DNA of 64,000 nucleotides from Sphingomonas sp. Root720 (GTDB lineage: Bacteria; Pseudomonadota; Alphaproteobacteria; Sphingomonadales; Sphingomonadaceae). Numbering within the stretch: position 1 is the stretch's first letter; every line of letters begins with the position of its first letter. A model generated the notes under the pieces. The model had not been told where the DNA came from. It made no database searches and was given only the letters and a program-made list of their open reading frames with translations. Shown piece after piece: positions 24,892 through 32,550 of this stretch. The stretch spans positions 222,864 to 286,863 of the forward strand of contig NZ_LMID01000013.1 of NCBI RefSeq assembly GCF_001428605.1, in the 5' to 3' direction. The position numbers and the translations under genes are program-made.

Positions 24892-25054
24892 CGGTCGCTC
24901 TCCTTTGGGGACCGATGTACCGGTCGTGGCGCCATTGTCGAGCCGGGATAGCCGCCCCGTCGAGGGTTCGTCGTGCCGCCTCAACCATTCCTAACTCAAA
25001 ATTAACCATGTTGGCCGCATTCCTGACCTTGCATTCACGCGAAGGTCATCGAGG

Positions 25055-25071
25055 ACTGCATGTCGGTTGCA
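25055..25071 (+). promoter_or_regulatory. Partial sigma-54-like site before flhA
   Basis: The sequence ACTGCATGTCGGTTGCA has a perfect -12 box (TTGCA) at the right distance from GCATG, but the -24 GG is TG. It lies about 60 bases before the flhA start. An early flagellar gene could use sigma-54, yet the box is substandard and no enhancer palindrome was seen nearby. Confidence 0.25.
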
Positions 25072-25131
25072 CGAAATAGCGCTGATTACCGGGGTTTCGG
25101 GCATAAGCTGCCTGGCGGGGAGGCCTGAGTC

Positions 25132-27279
25132 ATGGCCGCTCCCGCCTCGATGACTCGCAAGCTCTGGGCGATGACCGGCCGGAGCGCGATCCTGCCGCTC
25201 TGCACGCTGATGCTCGTCGGGCTGATGGTGATCCCGGTCCCGTCCTTCGTGCTCGACATGGGCTTCATCGCCAACATCATGATCTCGCTGGCGGTGCTGA
25301 TGGTGGCGCTCAACGCCGCCAAGCCGCTCGACTTCTCGTCCTTCCCGACCGTGCTGCTGTTCGCGACCCTGCTGCGGCTGTCGCTCAACGTCGCCTCGAC
25401 CCGCGTCGTGCTGGTCGACGGCCACACCGGACCGGCCGCAGCCGGCCACGTCATCGAGAGTTTCGGCAACTTCCTGATCGGCGGCGACTATGCCGTCGGC
25501 CTGTTCGTGTTCGGCATCCTGATGGTGATCAACCTCGTCGTGATCACCAAGGGCGCTGGTCGCGTCTCCGAAGTGTCGGCCCGCTTCACCCTCGACGCCA
25601 TGCCCGGCAAGCAGATGGCGATCGACGCCGACCTCAACGCCGGCCTGCTGACCCCCGAGGAAGCCAAGGCCCGCCGCCAGGAAGTCGCCACCGAGGCCGA
25701 TTTCTACGGCTCGATGGACGGCGCCTCCAAATTCGTGAAGGGCGACGCCGTCGCCGGCGTGCTGATCCTGGTGATCAACATCTTCGGCGGCCTGATCCTC
25801 GGCACGCTGAGCCACGGCCTGTCGCTGAGCGAGGCGGCATCGACCTACATCATCCTCGCGATCGGCGACGCGCTGGTCGCGCAGGTCCCCGCGCTGCTGC
25901 TCTCGATCGCCGCCGCAGCGATCGTCACCCGGGTCTCCTCGCCGCTCGACCTGGCGGGCCAGATCACCAGCCAGTTCGGCTCGGCCCGCGCCTGGGCGCC
26001 GGTCGCCGCGATCCTGGGCCTGCTGGGCATCGTGCCGGGCATGCCGCACTTCATCATCCTGTCGGCCGCCGCGCTCGCCGGCTTCGTCGCCTGGAAGCTG
26101 TCCAAGGCCAAGAGGGTCGAGCAGGCGATCGAGGTCGCCGCCGCCGAAGCCGCCAACGCCCCGGCGCCGGTCTCGCCCAACAGCATCGACTGGAACGAGA
26201 TCTCCGACGGCTCGGCGCTCGGCCTCGAGCTCGGCTACGGCCTGGTGAGCATGGTCGACGAGCGCAAGGGCGCTCCGCTGATGGCGCGGATTACCGGCAT
26301 CCGCCGTCAGCTCTCGCGCGAGATGGGCTTCGTCATCCCGCTCGTCCGCGTACGCGACAATCTCAGCCTGCCGCCCAACGCCTACCGCATCACGGTGGCG
26401 GGGGTGATCATGGGCGAGGACGAGGCCTTTCCCGACCAGTTGCTCGCGCTCGACAGCGGCGATCTCGAAGGCCGGGTCGCCGGCCGCGAGTGCCGCGATC
26501 CCAGCTTCGGCCTCGAAGCCGTCTGGATCAGCCCCGAGAAGCGCGGCGATGCGATCGTCGCCGGCTATACCGTGGTCGATCCGGCGACCGTCGTCGCGAC
26601 CCACCTGAACCAGGTGATCGCCGCCACCGCCGCCGACCTGTTCGGCATGGACGAGGCGCAGCGCCTGCTCGACGCGCTCAAGGAAGCCGCGCCCCAGCTG
26701 GTCGGCGGCCTCACCCCCCAGCCGCTCAGCCTCGCGCAGATCGCCTCGGCCTGCCGCGCGCTGCTCGCCGAAGGTGTGCCGCTCAAGGACTTCCGCCGTA
26801 TCGCCGAGGCGATGGTCGACGCGGCCGGCCAGTCGGCCGACGCGCTCGCGCTGGTCGAGAATATCCGCTCGCGGATCGGCGCGCTGATCGTCCAGACGCT
26901 GGTCCCGGTGAAGATGCCGCTGCCGGTCGTCACCCTCGATGCCGGGCTCGAATCGCTGCTGGCCCAGGCCGTCCGCACCTCGCCCGGCGCCAGCCACCCG
27001 TTCGAGCCGGCGCTCGCCAACCGCATCGTCTCGGCGATCTCCGAAGCCGCCGCGCCGCTCGTCAACTCCGCGACCCGCTTCGCGATCGTCACCTCGCCGA
27101 TCGCGCGCCGCGCGCTGGCAAGACTCCTCAAGCCCCATCTGCCCGAAACCCCCGTCATGTCCTTCCTGGAGATTCCGGACGGCAAGGCGGTCGAGGTGGC
27201 GGCTGTGGTCGGCGGCGGCCCCGCCAACAATGGTAGCGCCGGCGCCCTGAGCGCACGGCCGATGGAGACGGCAGCATGA
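25132..27279 (+). CDS. flhA: Flagellar export gate protein FlhA
   Basis: FlhA forms the large ring of the flagellar type III export gate and binds chaperone-substrate complexes. The 715-residue protein has about eight membrane helices in the first 340 residues and a large cytoplasmic domain after that. The family signature is present: TLLRLSLNVASTRVVLVDGH, then RVSEVSARFTLDAMPGKQMA and IDADLNAGLL. It starts an flhA-flhG-fliA operon; the last four bases overlap flhG. flhF, usually between flhA and flhG, is absent, and flhB is not in the window. Confidence 0.96.
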   Translation: MAAPASMTRKLWAMTGRSAILPLCTLMLVGLMVIPVPSFVLDMGFIANIMISLAVLMVALNAAKPLDFSSFPTVLLFATLLRLSLNVASTRVVLVDGHTGPAAAGHVIESFGNFLIGGDYAVGLFVFGILMVINLVVITKGAGRVSEVSARFTLDAMPGKQMAIDADLNAGLLTPEEAKARRQEVATEADFYGSMDGASKFVKGDAVAGVLILVINIFGGLILGTLSHGLSLSEAASTYIILAIGDALVAQVPALLLSIAAAAIVTRVSSPLDLAGQITSQFGSARAWAPVAAILGLLGIVPGMPHFIILSAAALAGFVAWKLSKAKRVEQAIEVAAAEAANAPAPVSPNSIDWNEISDGSALGLELGYGLVSMVDERKGAPLMARITGIRRQLSREMGFVIPLVRVRDNLSLPPNAYRITVAGVIMGEDEAFPDQLLALDSGDLEGRVAGRECRDPSFGLEAVWISPEKRGDAIVAGYTVVDPATVVATHLNQVIAATAADLFGMDEAQRLLDALKEAAPQLVGGLTPQPLSLAQIASACRALLAEGVPLKDFRRIAEAMVDAAGQSADALALVENIRSRIGALIVQTLVPVKMPLPVVTLDAGLESLLAQAVRTSPGASHPFEPALANRIVSAISEAAAPLVNSATRFAIVTSPIARRALARLLKPHLPETPVMSFLEIPDGKAVEVAAVVGGGPANNGSAGALSARPMETAA

Positions 27280-28133
27280 CCCTCGCCTGGCCCAACATGA
27301 CGGATCTGCCCGGCACCGCCGGCCAGGCCCGCAGCGCGCGCGTGATCAGCATCGCCTGCGGCCGCAGCGGCGTCGGCAAGACGACCATCGCCGCCAATCT
27401 GGCGCTGAGCCTGTCGAAGATGCATCGCCGCGCGATGCTGGTCGATTGCGACCCGGGCCCGACCGACGCCACCCGCATGATGGGTCTCGACCCGGCCCAT
27501 TCGATCGACGACGTCATGGGCGGCCGGCTGACCGTGGACGAGATCGTCGTCGACGGCCCCGAATCGCTGTTCGTCGTCCCCGCCGGTCCGGTCGACCGCG
27601 CCGGCCGGGTCGACCTGTCCGCACGCCTCAAGCTCGCCGATGCCTTCCGGCCGCACCGCCGTTCGCTCGACTTCGTGATCGTCGACACCCCCGGCAGCGC
27701 CGATCCCGACACGCTCGACATGGTCGCCTCGGCCGACCTGCCGATCGTCGTGCTGGCGCCAGACTCGGAACGCTTCATGGACGCCTATGGCACGGTGAAG
27801 CTGCTCGCCCTGGAACATGACGTCCGCGAAATCGCCATCGTCACCAACCGGATCGCCGACGAGGCGATCGGCCAGGAGCTGTTCCGCCGCTTCCGCGACG
27901 TCGCCGGCCGGTTTCTGACCGGAACCAACCTGAGCTATCTGGGCGGCATCCCCAGGGACGACCGCGTGCTGACCGCAGCGGCCCGCCGCCGCCTCGTCGT
28001 CGATCAATATCCGCACGCGCGCGCCGCCCAAGCTATCACGCAGCTCGGCCGTTCGATCGACACGCTCGCCATCCCCGCCCAGTGCGGCGGCGACAGCTTC
28101 TTCGGGATGGAGGCCGTGTTCCGTGCTGGCTGA
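27276..28133 (+). CDS. flhG: MinD/ParA-type ATPase FlhG (FleN), atypical Walker A
   Basis: A 285-residue SIMIBI-class ATPase that in other bacteria limits flagellar number and position. The P-loop reads GRSGVGKTTIAANLALSLSK (residues about 30-50), followed by MLVDCDPGPTDATRMMGLDP and the Walker B-type strand DFVIVDTPGSADPDTLDMVA. MinD-like proteins normally carry KGGVGKT, where the first Lys completes the active site across the dimer; here it is Arg in RSGVGKT. The C-terminal SFFGMEAVFRAG may be a short membrane-touching helix. It is coupled to flhA (ATGA) and overlaps fliA by eleven bases. Its usual partner FlhF is not encoded here. Confidence 0.85.
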   Translation: MTLAWPNMTDLPGTAGQARSARVISIACGRSGVGKTTIAANLALSLSKMHRRAMLVDCDPGPTDATRMMGLDPAHSIDDVMGGRLTVDEIVVDGPESLFVVPAGPVDRAGRVDLSARLKLADAFRPHRRSLDFVIVDTPGSADPDTLDMVASADLPIVVLAPDSERFMDAYGTVKLLALEHDVREIAIVTNRIADEAIGQELFRRFRDVAGRFLTGTNLSYLGGIPRDDRVLTAAARRRLVVDQYPHARAAQAITQLGRSIDTLAIPAQCGGDSFFGMEAVFRAG

Positions 28134-28851
28134 GAAGATCGACACGACGCTCACCTATGGCCGCAAGCCGCAGAAGGCGCGCCCCGAGGATCTGGTGCGC
28201 TCGCACATGCAGCTGGTCCGCAAGATCGCCTGGCACGTCCATGGCCGGGTCTCGACCGCGATCGACGTCGAGGACCTGATCCAGATCGGCATGATCGCGC
28301 TGGTCGAAGCCGCCAACAGCTATGAGGATCGCGGCCACGCCTTCTCGACCTATGCGTCGATGCGGGTGCGCGGTTCGATGATCGACCATCTGCGTCGCCA
28401 GGCGGCGATGACCCGGTCGGCGATGACCAAGCGCCGCGAGCTGCTGGGCGCCAAGGCCGACTTCGAGAAGAAACATGGCCGCAGCCCCAGCGAGTCCGAA
28501 CTGGCCCAGGCGCTGGGGCTCGACGGCGCCGCGTTCCGCGCGCTGATCGACGAAACCGCCGCGACCTATCAGGAGTCGATCGACGAGGTCTATTCGGACC
28601 AGTCGATCTGGTTCGCCGACGTCGAGGAGCGGGTCGACCAGACGATCGAGCGCGAGGAACTCGCCGAAGCGCTGGCCGAGCATATCTCCTCGCTGCCCGA
28701 GCGCGAGGCGATGGTCCTCCAGCTCTATTTCGTCGAGGAAATGAACCTCGAGGAAATCGGCCAGACGCTGGGCATCGGCGCCGCGCGTGTCTGCCAGATC
28801 AAGAAGGCCGCGCTCGACAAGCTGCGCGTCTCGCTGAAGGACTGGCAGTAG
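28123..28851 (+). CDS. fliA: Flagellar sigma factor FliA (sigma-28)
   Basis: A 242-residue sigma-70 family group 3 factor. Region 2 is LVRSHMQLVRKIAWHVHGRV to DLIQIGMIALVEAANSYEDR, then AFSTYASMRVRGSMIDHLRR; region 3 is GRSPSESELAQALGL; region 4 is LPEREAMVLQLYFVEEMNLE followed by EIGQTLGIGAARVCQIKKAA. The GTG start lies within the end of flhG, showing coupling. It should read the TAAA-N15-GCCGTTAA promoters found before motA, the second stator pair and the flagellins, and be held by FlgM. Confidence 0.95.
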   Translation: MLAEKIDTTLTYGRKPQKARPEDLVRSHMQLVRKIAWHVHGRVSTAIDVEDLIQIGMIALVEAANSYEDRGHAFSTYASMRVRGSMIDHLRRQAAMTRSAMTKRRELLGAKADFEKKHGRSPSESELAQALGLDGAAFRALIDETAATYQESIDEVYSDQSIWFADVEERVDQTIEREELAEALAEHISSLPEREAMVLQLYFVEEMNLEEIGQTLGIGAARVCQIKKAALDKLRVSLKDWQ

Positions 28852-28871
28852 GGGAGCTGAGCAAGGGCGAC

Positions 28872-28909
28872 GGCGGGGCTCCGCTCCGGCAACGCGATCG
28901 GGCCCCGCC
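28872..28909. terminator. GC-rich hairpin between fliA and the convergent membrane-protein gene
   Basis: Perfect 8-bp arms ggcggggc and gccccgcc around a 22-base loop in the gap between two converging genes. No T-run follows, so any termination would be weak or factor-aided. Confidence 0.4.
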
Positions 28910-28911
28910 CC

Positions 28912-29763
28912 TCACCGGCCGCTCAAGGTCGCCTCGAGGCGGTCCATCTTCTTCTCGAACACGTTGAGGCGGGCGTTGGTCATGCCCTGGCCGTCGCGCA
29001 CGGCACGGACGACCTCGGTCAGCGGGTCGCGCTCCAGCAGGCCCGCCTGCAGGACATCCATACGATGCTGAAGCTCGGCGCTCGTCACCGGCGCGCTCGC
29101 GAGCTGCGCCTGCTGCACCTTGAGCAACTCGACCTGCCTGTCGCGGACGATAGAGAGATCCCGGACCAGCCGGTTTGCGCTCTCGAGCTGCGCCTGGCGC
29201 TCGCGAGCCGTGGCGACGACGAGCTGCGCGGACATGATCGTCCGCTCGGCGATCACGAGGCCGACCGCCGACATGATGCTCGATACCAGCGCAAGGCCGA
29301 TCACGACCTTGCCGAGCAGGCCCGCGCGCGGCGCGGCCGGCGCCGCGCCGGCAGCGAGGGGCACCGGTGCCGAAGGCGCGGCGGAGGCGGGAACCGGCGC
29401 GGGAGCGGCGGGCTCGGCGGCCGGCTGGCCTTCGGGAATGGTCGCGGCCGGACCAGGCAAAGGCGCCGGCGCCGGGGACGTCTCGACCGCGGTTTCGACG
29501 GCTGGTCCCGGAACGGCCAGCGCGGGGGCGGCCTCGGCGATCGCGGCGACCGGTATGGCGGTGATCACCGCGGCGGGAGCGGTTTCCCCTTCGGAAAAGA
29601 CGATCGCGCCAGCGGACCCGGCCGGCTCGGTGCCTGAGGCGGGTTCGGCGACGGCGGGGACCGACGTGTCCTCGCGTGCCTGGGCAACGCTCGTTTCGAG
29701 ATCTTCCAGCGCCCGGAGCGCCGCATCGAAACCGTTTCCGTTCGAACCCGTGGTCGCGTCCAT
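28912..29763 (-). CDS. Unassigned single-pass membrane protein with Ala/Pro-rich N-terminus
   Basis: A 283-residue protein not recognised as a known family. Residues 1-30 are acidic and helical (FDAALRALEDLETSVAQARE), residues about 35-145 are Ala/Pro/Glu-rich and probably disordered, residues about 150-170 form one membrane helix (VVIGLALVSSIMSAVGLVIA), and residues 175-283 look like a coiled coil (ATARERQAQLESANRLVRDL). Such a layout suggests a cytoplasmic disordered tail and a periplasmic coiled coil. It lies between fliA and a flagellin gene, just past the flagellin terminator. A role in motility or pole organisation is possible but unsupported by homology. Confidence 0.7.
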   Translation of the reverse strand: MDATTGSNGNGFDAALRALEDLETSVAQAREDTSVPAVAEPASGTEPAGSAGAIVFSEGETAPAAVITAIPVAAIAEAAPALAVPGPAVETAVETSPAPAPLPGPAATIPEGQPAAEPAAPAPVPASAAPSAPVPLAAGAAPAAPRAGLLGKVVIGLALVSSIMSAVGLVIAERTIMSAQLVVATARERQAQLESANRLVRDLSIVRDRQVELLKVQQAQLASAPVTSAELQHRMDVLQAGLLERDPLTEVVRAVRDGQGMTNARLNVFEKKMDRLEATLSGR

Positions 29764-29796
29764 CGCCCTGATCCCGTCGATCTGACTTGTTTCACG

Positions 29797-29837
29797 AAAA
29801 AGGCCCCCGGCGCGGAAGCATGGTGCGCCGGGGGCCT
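29797..29837 (-). terminator. Rho-independent terminator of flagellin gene 1
   Basis: Perfect 13-bp arms (aggcccccggcgc / gcgccgggggcct) around an 11-base loop. In the minus-strand sense the stem is followed by TTTTT. It lies about 40 bases after the flagellin stop. A shorter relative follows the second flagellin gene. Confidence 0.85.
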
Positions 29838-29877
29838 ATCGGAACGGCCGAGCGTGTCGGCCGTCCTGGTCTTGGTC

Positions 29878-30699
29878 TTAGCGCAGCAGGCTAAGGACGC
29901 TCTGACCGTTCTGGTTCGCCTGGGCGAGCATCGCGGTCGAGGCCTGCGACAGGATCTGCGACTTGGCCAGCGCGGTCGATTCCACCGAGAAGTCCGCGTC
30001 CTCGATCCGCGAGCGGGCTTCGGACAGGTTGGTGACGTTCGCGGTCAGCACGTTGACGGCGGCGTCGAGGCGGCTCTGGGTCGCACCGAGGCTGGCGCGG
30101 ACGGTGTTGACCTGGCCCAGCGCGGTATCGGCCGCAGTGATCGCCAGAGCGGCGTTGGTGGCATCGTCGACCTTGATCGAGCTGGCATAAGCCGCCGCGA
30201 CCTTATCGAGGCCTCCGACCGAGATCGCGGTCTTCTCGCCCGCGTTGATGCCCGTCTGGATGTCGAAGCTCGTCGCCGAGGCTGCCGAAAACAGCGTGTT
30301 GCCGTTGAACTTGGTGTTCGTCACGACGTCCGTGATCTGCGACTGGAGGGCGGCCACTTCGGTCTGGAGATTGTCGCGGTCGCTCGACTGGTAGGTGCCG
30401 TTGGCAGCCTGGACGGACAGTTCGCGGATACGCTGCAGCATGTTGCTGACTTCGCCCAGTGCGCCCTCGGCGGTCTGGGCCAACGAGATGCCGTCATTGG
30501 CGTTGCGGATCGCGACGGTCATGCCGCGGACCGAAGAGGTCATCGATGAAGCGATCGCCATGCCGGCGGCGTCGTCCTTGGCGCTGTTGATGCGCTTGCC
30601 GCTCGACAGGCGCTCCATGGCGGTCGCCTGCATCTGCGAAGCGAGGCGGCCGGCGTTCTGCGAACGCAGCGACGAAACATTGGAGTTGATGACAGCCAT
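29878..30699 (-). CDS. fliC: Flagellin 1
   Basis: A 273-residue flagellin with only the conserved D0/D1 rod parts and a short centre, the compact alphaproteobacterial form. The N-terminus reads [20 protein letters not shown] and continues with [20 protein letters not shown]; the C-terminus ends [27 protein letters not shown]. It matches the second flagellin along its whole length without gaps, so the two are a tandem duplication. The filament-cap gene fliD and chaperone fliS are not adjacent. A weak sigma-28 site lies 64 bases upstream. Confidence 0.96.
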   Translation of the reverse strand: MAVINSNVSSLRSQNAGRLASQMQATAMERLSSGKRINSAKDDAAGMAIASSMTSSVRGMTVAIRNANDGISLAQTAEGALGEVSNMLQRIRELSVQAANGTYQSSDRDNLQTEVAALQSQITDVVTNTKFNGNTLFSAASATSFDIQTGINAGEKTAISVGGLDKVAAAYASSIKVDDATNAALAITAADTALGQVNTVRASLGATQSRLDAAVNVLTANVTNLSEARSRIEDADFSVESTALAKSQILSQASTAMLAQANQNGQSVLSLLR

Positions 30700-30762
30700 T
30701 TGAAAATCCTTCCGCTACTACTCGGCGTTCCGGCTCACTTGACCGTCCTCGCCACGAAACCG

Positions 30763-30789
30763 GTAACGACGCCCTCCAGACGGGCTTAA
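30763..30789 (-). promoter_or_regulatory. Degenerate sigma-28 promoter of flagellin gene 1
   Basis: On the minus strand: TTAA, 15 bases, GTCGTTAC. Spacing and distance to the ATG (64 bases) match the strong site of flagellin gene 2 (67 bases), but four of twelve box positions differ from the FliA consensus. Likely a weaker promoter for the same class. Confidence 0.45.
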
Positions 30790-31193
30790 GGAAGAAAGAT
30801 GGTTAGTAGGCGTTAACCTTGTTTTTATTCGTTCAGGGCCGGTCCCGAGACCTGAAAACTTCCGGAAAACATCATTTTCCGGGCAGCTTGACTACCATCC
30901 CCGCTTCGGACGACACCGATATGGCTAAGCGGGAGATCACTATCGGGCACGGTCTCCGCGCTCAGCTTTCTCTTCACCGTGCGCGCCCAGGGAATGTGCC
31001 CGCCACCGCGAGCTGAGCTTGTTTCGGCATGCACCGGGAGGCCGGGTCGCAGCCACCCGGCTCCCACGGCGAACGTGCGGCATTCTCCCGACCAGCCCGA
31101 GCGGCCTGGCGGATTCCGAAACGCGTTCAGGATGACGCTTCAGGGGATTCCGACCGCCGTCCAATCGCGACCGCCGACACCGGAAACCGAAAC
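30790..31193. other. Intergenic DNA between the two flagellin genes, with palindromes
   Basis: No convincing gene. It contains a perfect hairpin at 30862-30882 (ccggaaaa / ttttccgg), and a GC-rich stretch with opposed gtttcgg (31020) and ccgaaac (31117) copies, followed by aggatgacg. The latter resembles extragenic repeat sequences common in related genomes (cgtcatcctgaacgcgtttcgg on the minus strand). Short open frames here have no ribosome site and no family resemblance. Confidence 0.45.
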
Positions 31194-31221
31194 GGCCCCC
31201 GATGCGGATGCACCGGGGGCC
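31194..31221 (-). terminator. Terminator-like hairpin after flagellin gene 2
   Basis: Arms ggcccccg and cgggggcc with a 12-base loop, 30 bases after the stop. On the minus strand it is followed by GTTTCGGTTTCC, a poor T-run. It resembles the strong terminator of flagellin gene 1, so the duplication may have included the 3' end. Confidence 0.55.
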
Positions 31222-31250
31222 ATCTCGGCCAGCAAATGATGAGGTGGATC

Positions 31251-32072
31251 TTATTTGAGCAGGCTGAGCACGCTCTGCTGGCTCTGGTTCGCCTGGGCGA
31301 GCATCGCCGTCGACGCCTGCTGGAGAATGCCGGCCTTGGCCAGGGCTGTCGATTCCACCGAGAAATCGGTATCCTCGATCCGCGAGCGGGCCTCGGACAG
31401 GTTGGTGATGTTCGCGCTCAGCACGTTGATCGTGGCGTCCAGCCGGTTCTGGTTGGCGCCGAGGGTGGCCCGGACGGTCGCGACCTGGGTCAGCGCCGCA
31501 TCGGCCGCGGTGATCGCCAGAGCCGCATTGGTGGCATCGTCGACCTTGATGGTGCCGGCATAGGCCGCCGCGACCTTGTCGAGGGTCCCGATCGAGATCG
31601 CGGTCGTCTCCCCCGCATTGATGCCCGTCTGGATGTCAAAGCTCGTCGCCGAAGTTGCCGAGAACAGCGTGTTGCCGTTGAACTTGGTGTTGCCCACGAC
31701 GTCGCTGATCTGCGACTGGAGAGCCGCGACTTCGGTCTGGAGATTGTCGCGGTCGCTCGACTGGTAGGTGCCGTTGGCGGCCTGCACGGCCAGTTCCCGG
31801 ACACGCTGCAGCATGTTGGCGGCTTCGCCCAGGGCCCCTTCCGCCGTCTGCGACAGCGAGATGCCGTCATTGGCGTTGCGGATCGCGACGGTCATGCCGC
31901 GGATCGAGGAGGTCATCGACGAGGCGATGGCGAGGCCGGCGGCGTCGTCCTTCGCGGAGTTGATGCGCTTGCCGCTCGACAGGCGGGCCATGGCGGTCGA
32001 CTGCATCTGGTCGGCAAGGCGACCGGCGTTCTGGGCACGCAGCGACGAAATGTTGGTGTTGATGACGGTCAT
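31251..32072 (-). CDS. fliC: Flagellin 2
   Basis: A second 273-residue flagellin. It starts [20 protein letters not shown], continues [20 protein letters not shown] and ends [25 protein letters not shown]. Differences from flagellin 1 are scattered and mostly conservative, with no insertion or deletion, which points to duplication followed by slow divergence under selection. This copy has the near-consensus sigma-28 promoter, so it may be the major late flagellin. Confidence 0.96.
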   Translation of the reverse strand: MTVINTNISSLRAQNAGRLADQMQSTAMARLSSGKRINSAKDDAAGLAIASSMTSSIRGMTVAIRNANDGISLSQTAEGALGEAANMLQRVRELAVQAANGTYQSSDRDNLQTEVAALQSQISDVVGNTKFNGNTLFSATSATSFDIQTGINAGETTAISIGTLDKVAAAYAGTIKVDDATNAALAITAADAALTQVATVRATLGANQNRLDATINVLSANITNLSEARSRIEDTDFSVESTALAKAGILQQASTAMLAQANQSQQSVLSLLK

Positions 32073-32138
32073 TGGATCAGTCCTTGTCCTAGTTAAAGGG
32101 GCGATGATCCGGTGCTGGCCGTTCTCGCCTCGATCCCA

Positions 32139-32165
32139 TTAACGGCCGTGCTTACCCGGGCTTTA
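32139..32165 (-). promoter_or_regulatory. Sigma-28 (FliA) promoter of flagellin gene 2
   Basis: On the minus strand: TAAA, 15 bases, GCCGTTAA; eleven of twelve box positions fit the FliA consensus. The start is expected about 60 bases before the flagellin ATG. Same boxes as the motAB and second-stator promoters. Confidence 0.8.
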
Positions 32166-32550
32166 ACCGTGAAAATTCACCACGACCGCATTTGGGCGAA
32201 TTTTCCTCTTAATAGGCTGAAAAACCTCGATAACTTTTTTGACATTTTTGCGTTGGGGGGAAGGAGACCATGTTCTCCTCCGCCGGATGGCCGCGCCGGC
32301 CCCATCCCCCGGCAGTTTTTTGCCGGGTTCGACCAAAGGATGGAAGATCCTTGCCGCTCGCAAAAAATCCCTTCTTTCCAATATCATGGATGGCGCGTGC
32401 GTAACGCGCATACGCGCCCGCACGCGTTGGGCACGGGCCCGGGCGCCCGCGGCGCGCGGTCTATTAAGACTTTTTAAGTTAATCGGGCGGTAAGCATGTC
32501 CGGCAAGGAACGGGCGTGGATGGCACGTCGGTTCCCAAAGAAGGACGGCG
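32166..32550. other. Intergenic control region between flagellin 2 and the flbD-like gene
   Basis: No gene was found in these 385 bases. The stretch 32200-32270 is unusually AT-rich for this genome, with several T-runs, and may carry a promoter for the flbD-fli operon. It also holds a CGGCA-N6-TGCCG palindrome and, just before the flbD start, a strong ribosome site (AAGGA). A half sigma-54 box (ATGGCACG) near 32520 lacks a proper -12 element. Confidence 0.5.
32308..32327. promoter_or_regulatory. Third CGGCA-N6-TGCCG palindrome, candidate FlbD autoregulatory site
   Basis: The 20-bp sequence CCCGGCAGTTTTTTGCCGGG has perfect 7-bp arms and the same CGGCA-N6-TGCCG core and spacing as the two sites before flgB. 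It lies 224 bp before the regulator gene and about 145 bp behind the flagellin sigma-28 promoter. Autoregulation by the FlbD-like protein is the simplest reading. Confidence 0.5.

Noticed and set aside
24892..25131. Possible SAM or SAH riboswitch in the metY leader
   Set aside because: No SAM-II, SAM-I or SAH core pattern was recognised; only a short 5-bp hairpin near the start was seen.
24991..27138. Very long open frames opposite flhA, sucA, bioA and other genes
   Set aside because: They are antisense to strongly conserved genes, rich in Arg, Gly, His and Asp, lack ribosome sites and family motifs, and follow from high GC at third codon positions.
32519..32535. ATGGCACG-N4-TTCCC, a half sigma-54 site before the regulator gene
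   Set aside because: The -12 GC is missing and a start would lie at the ATG itself.
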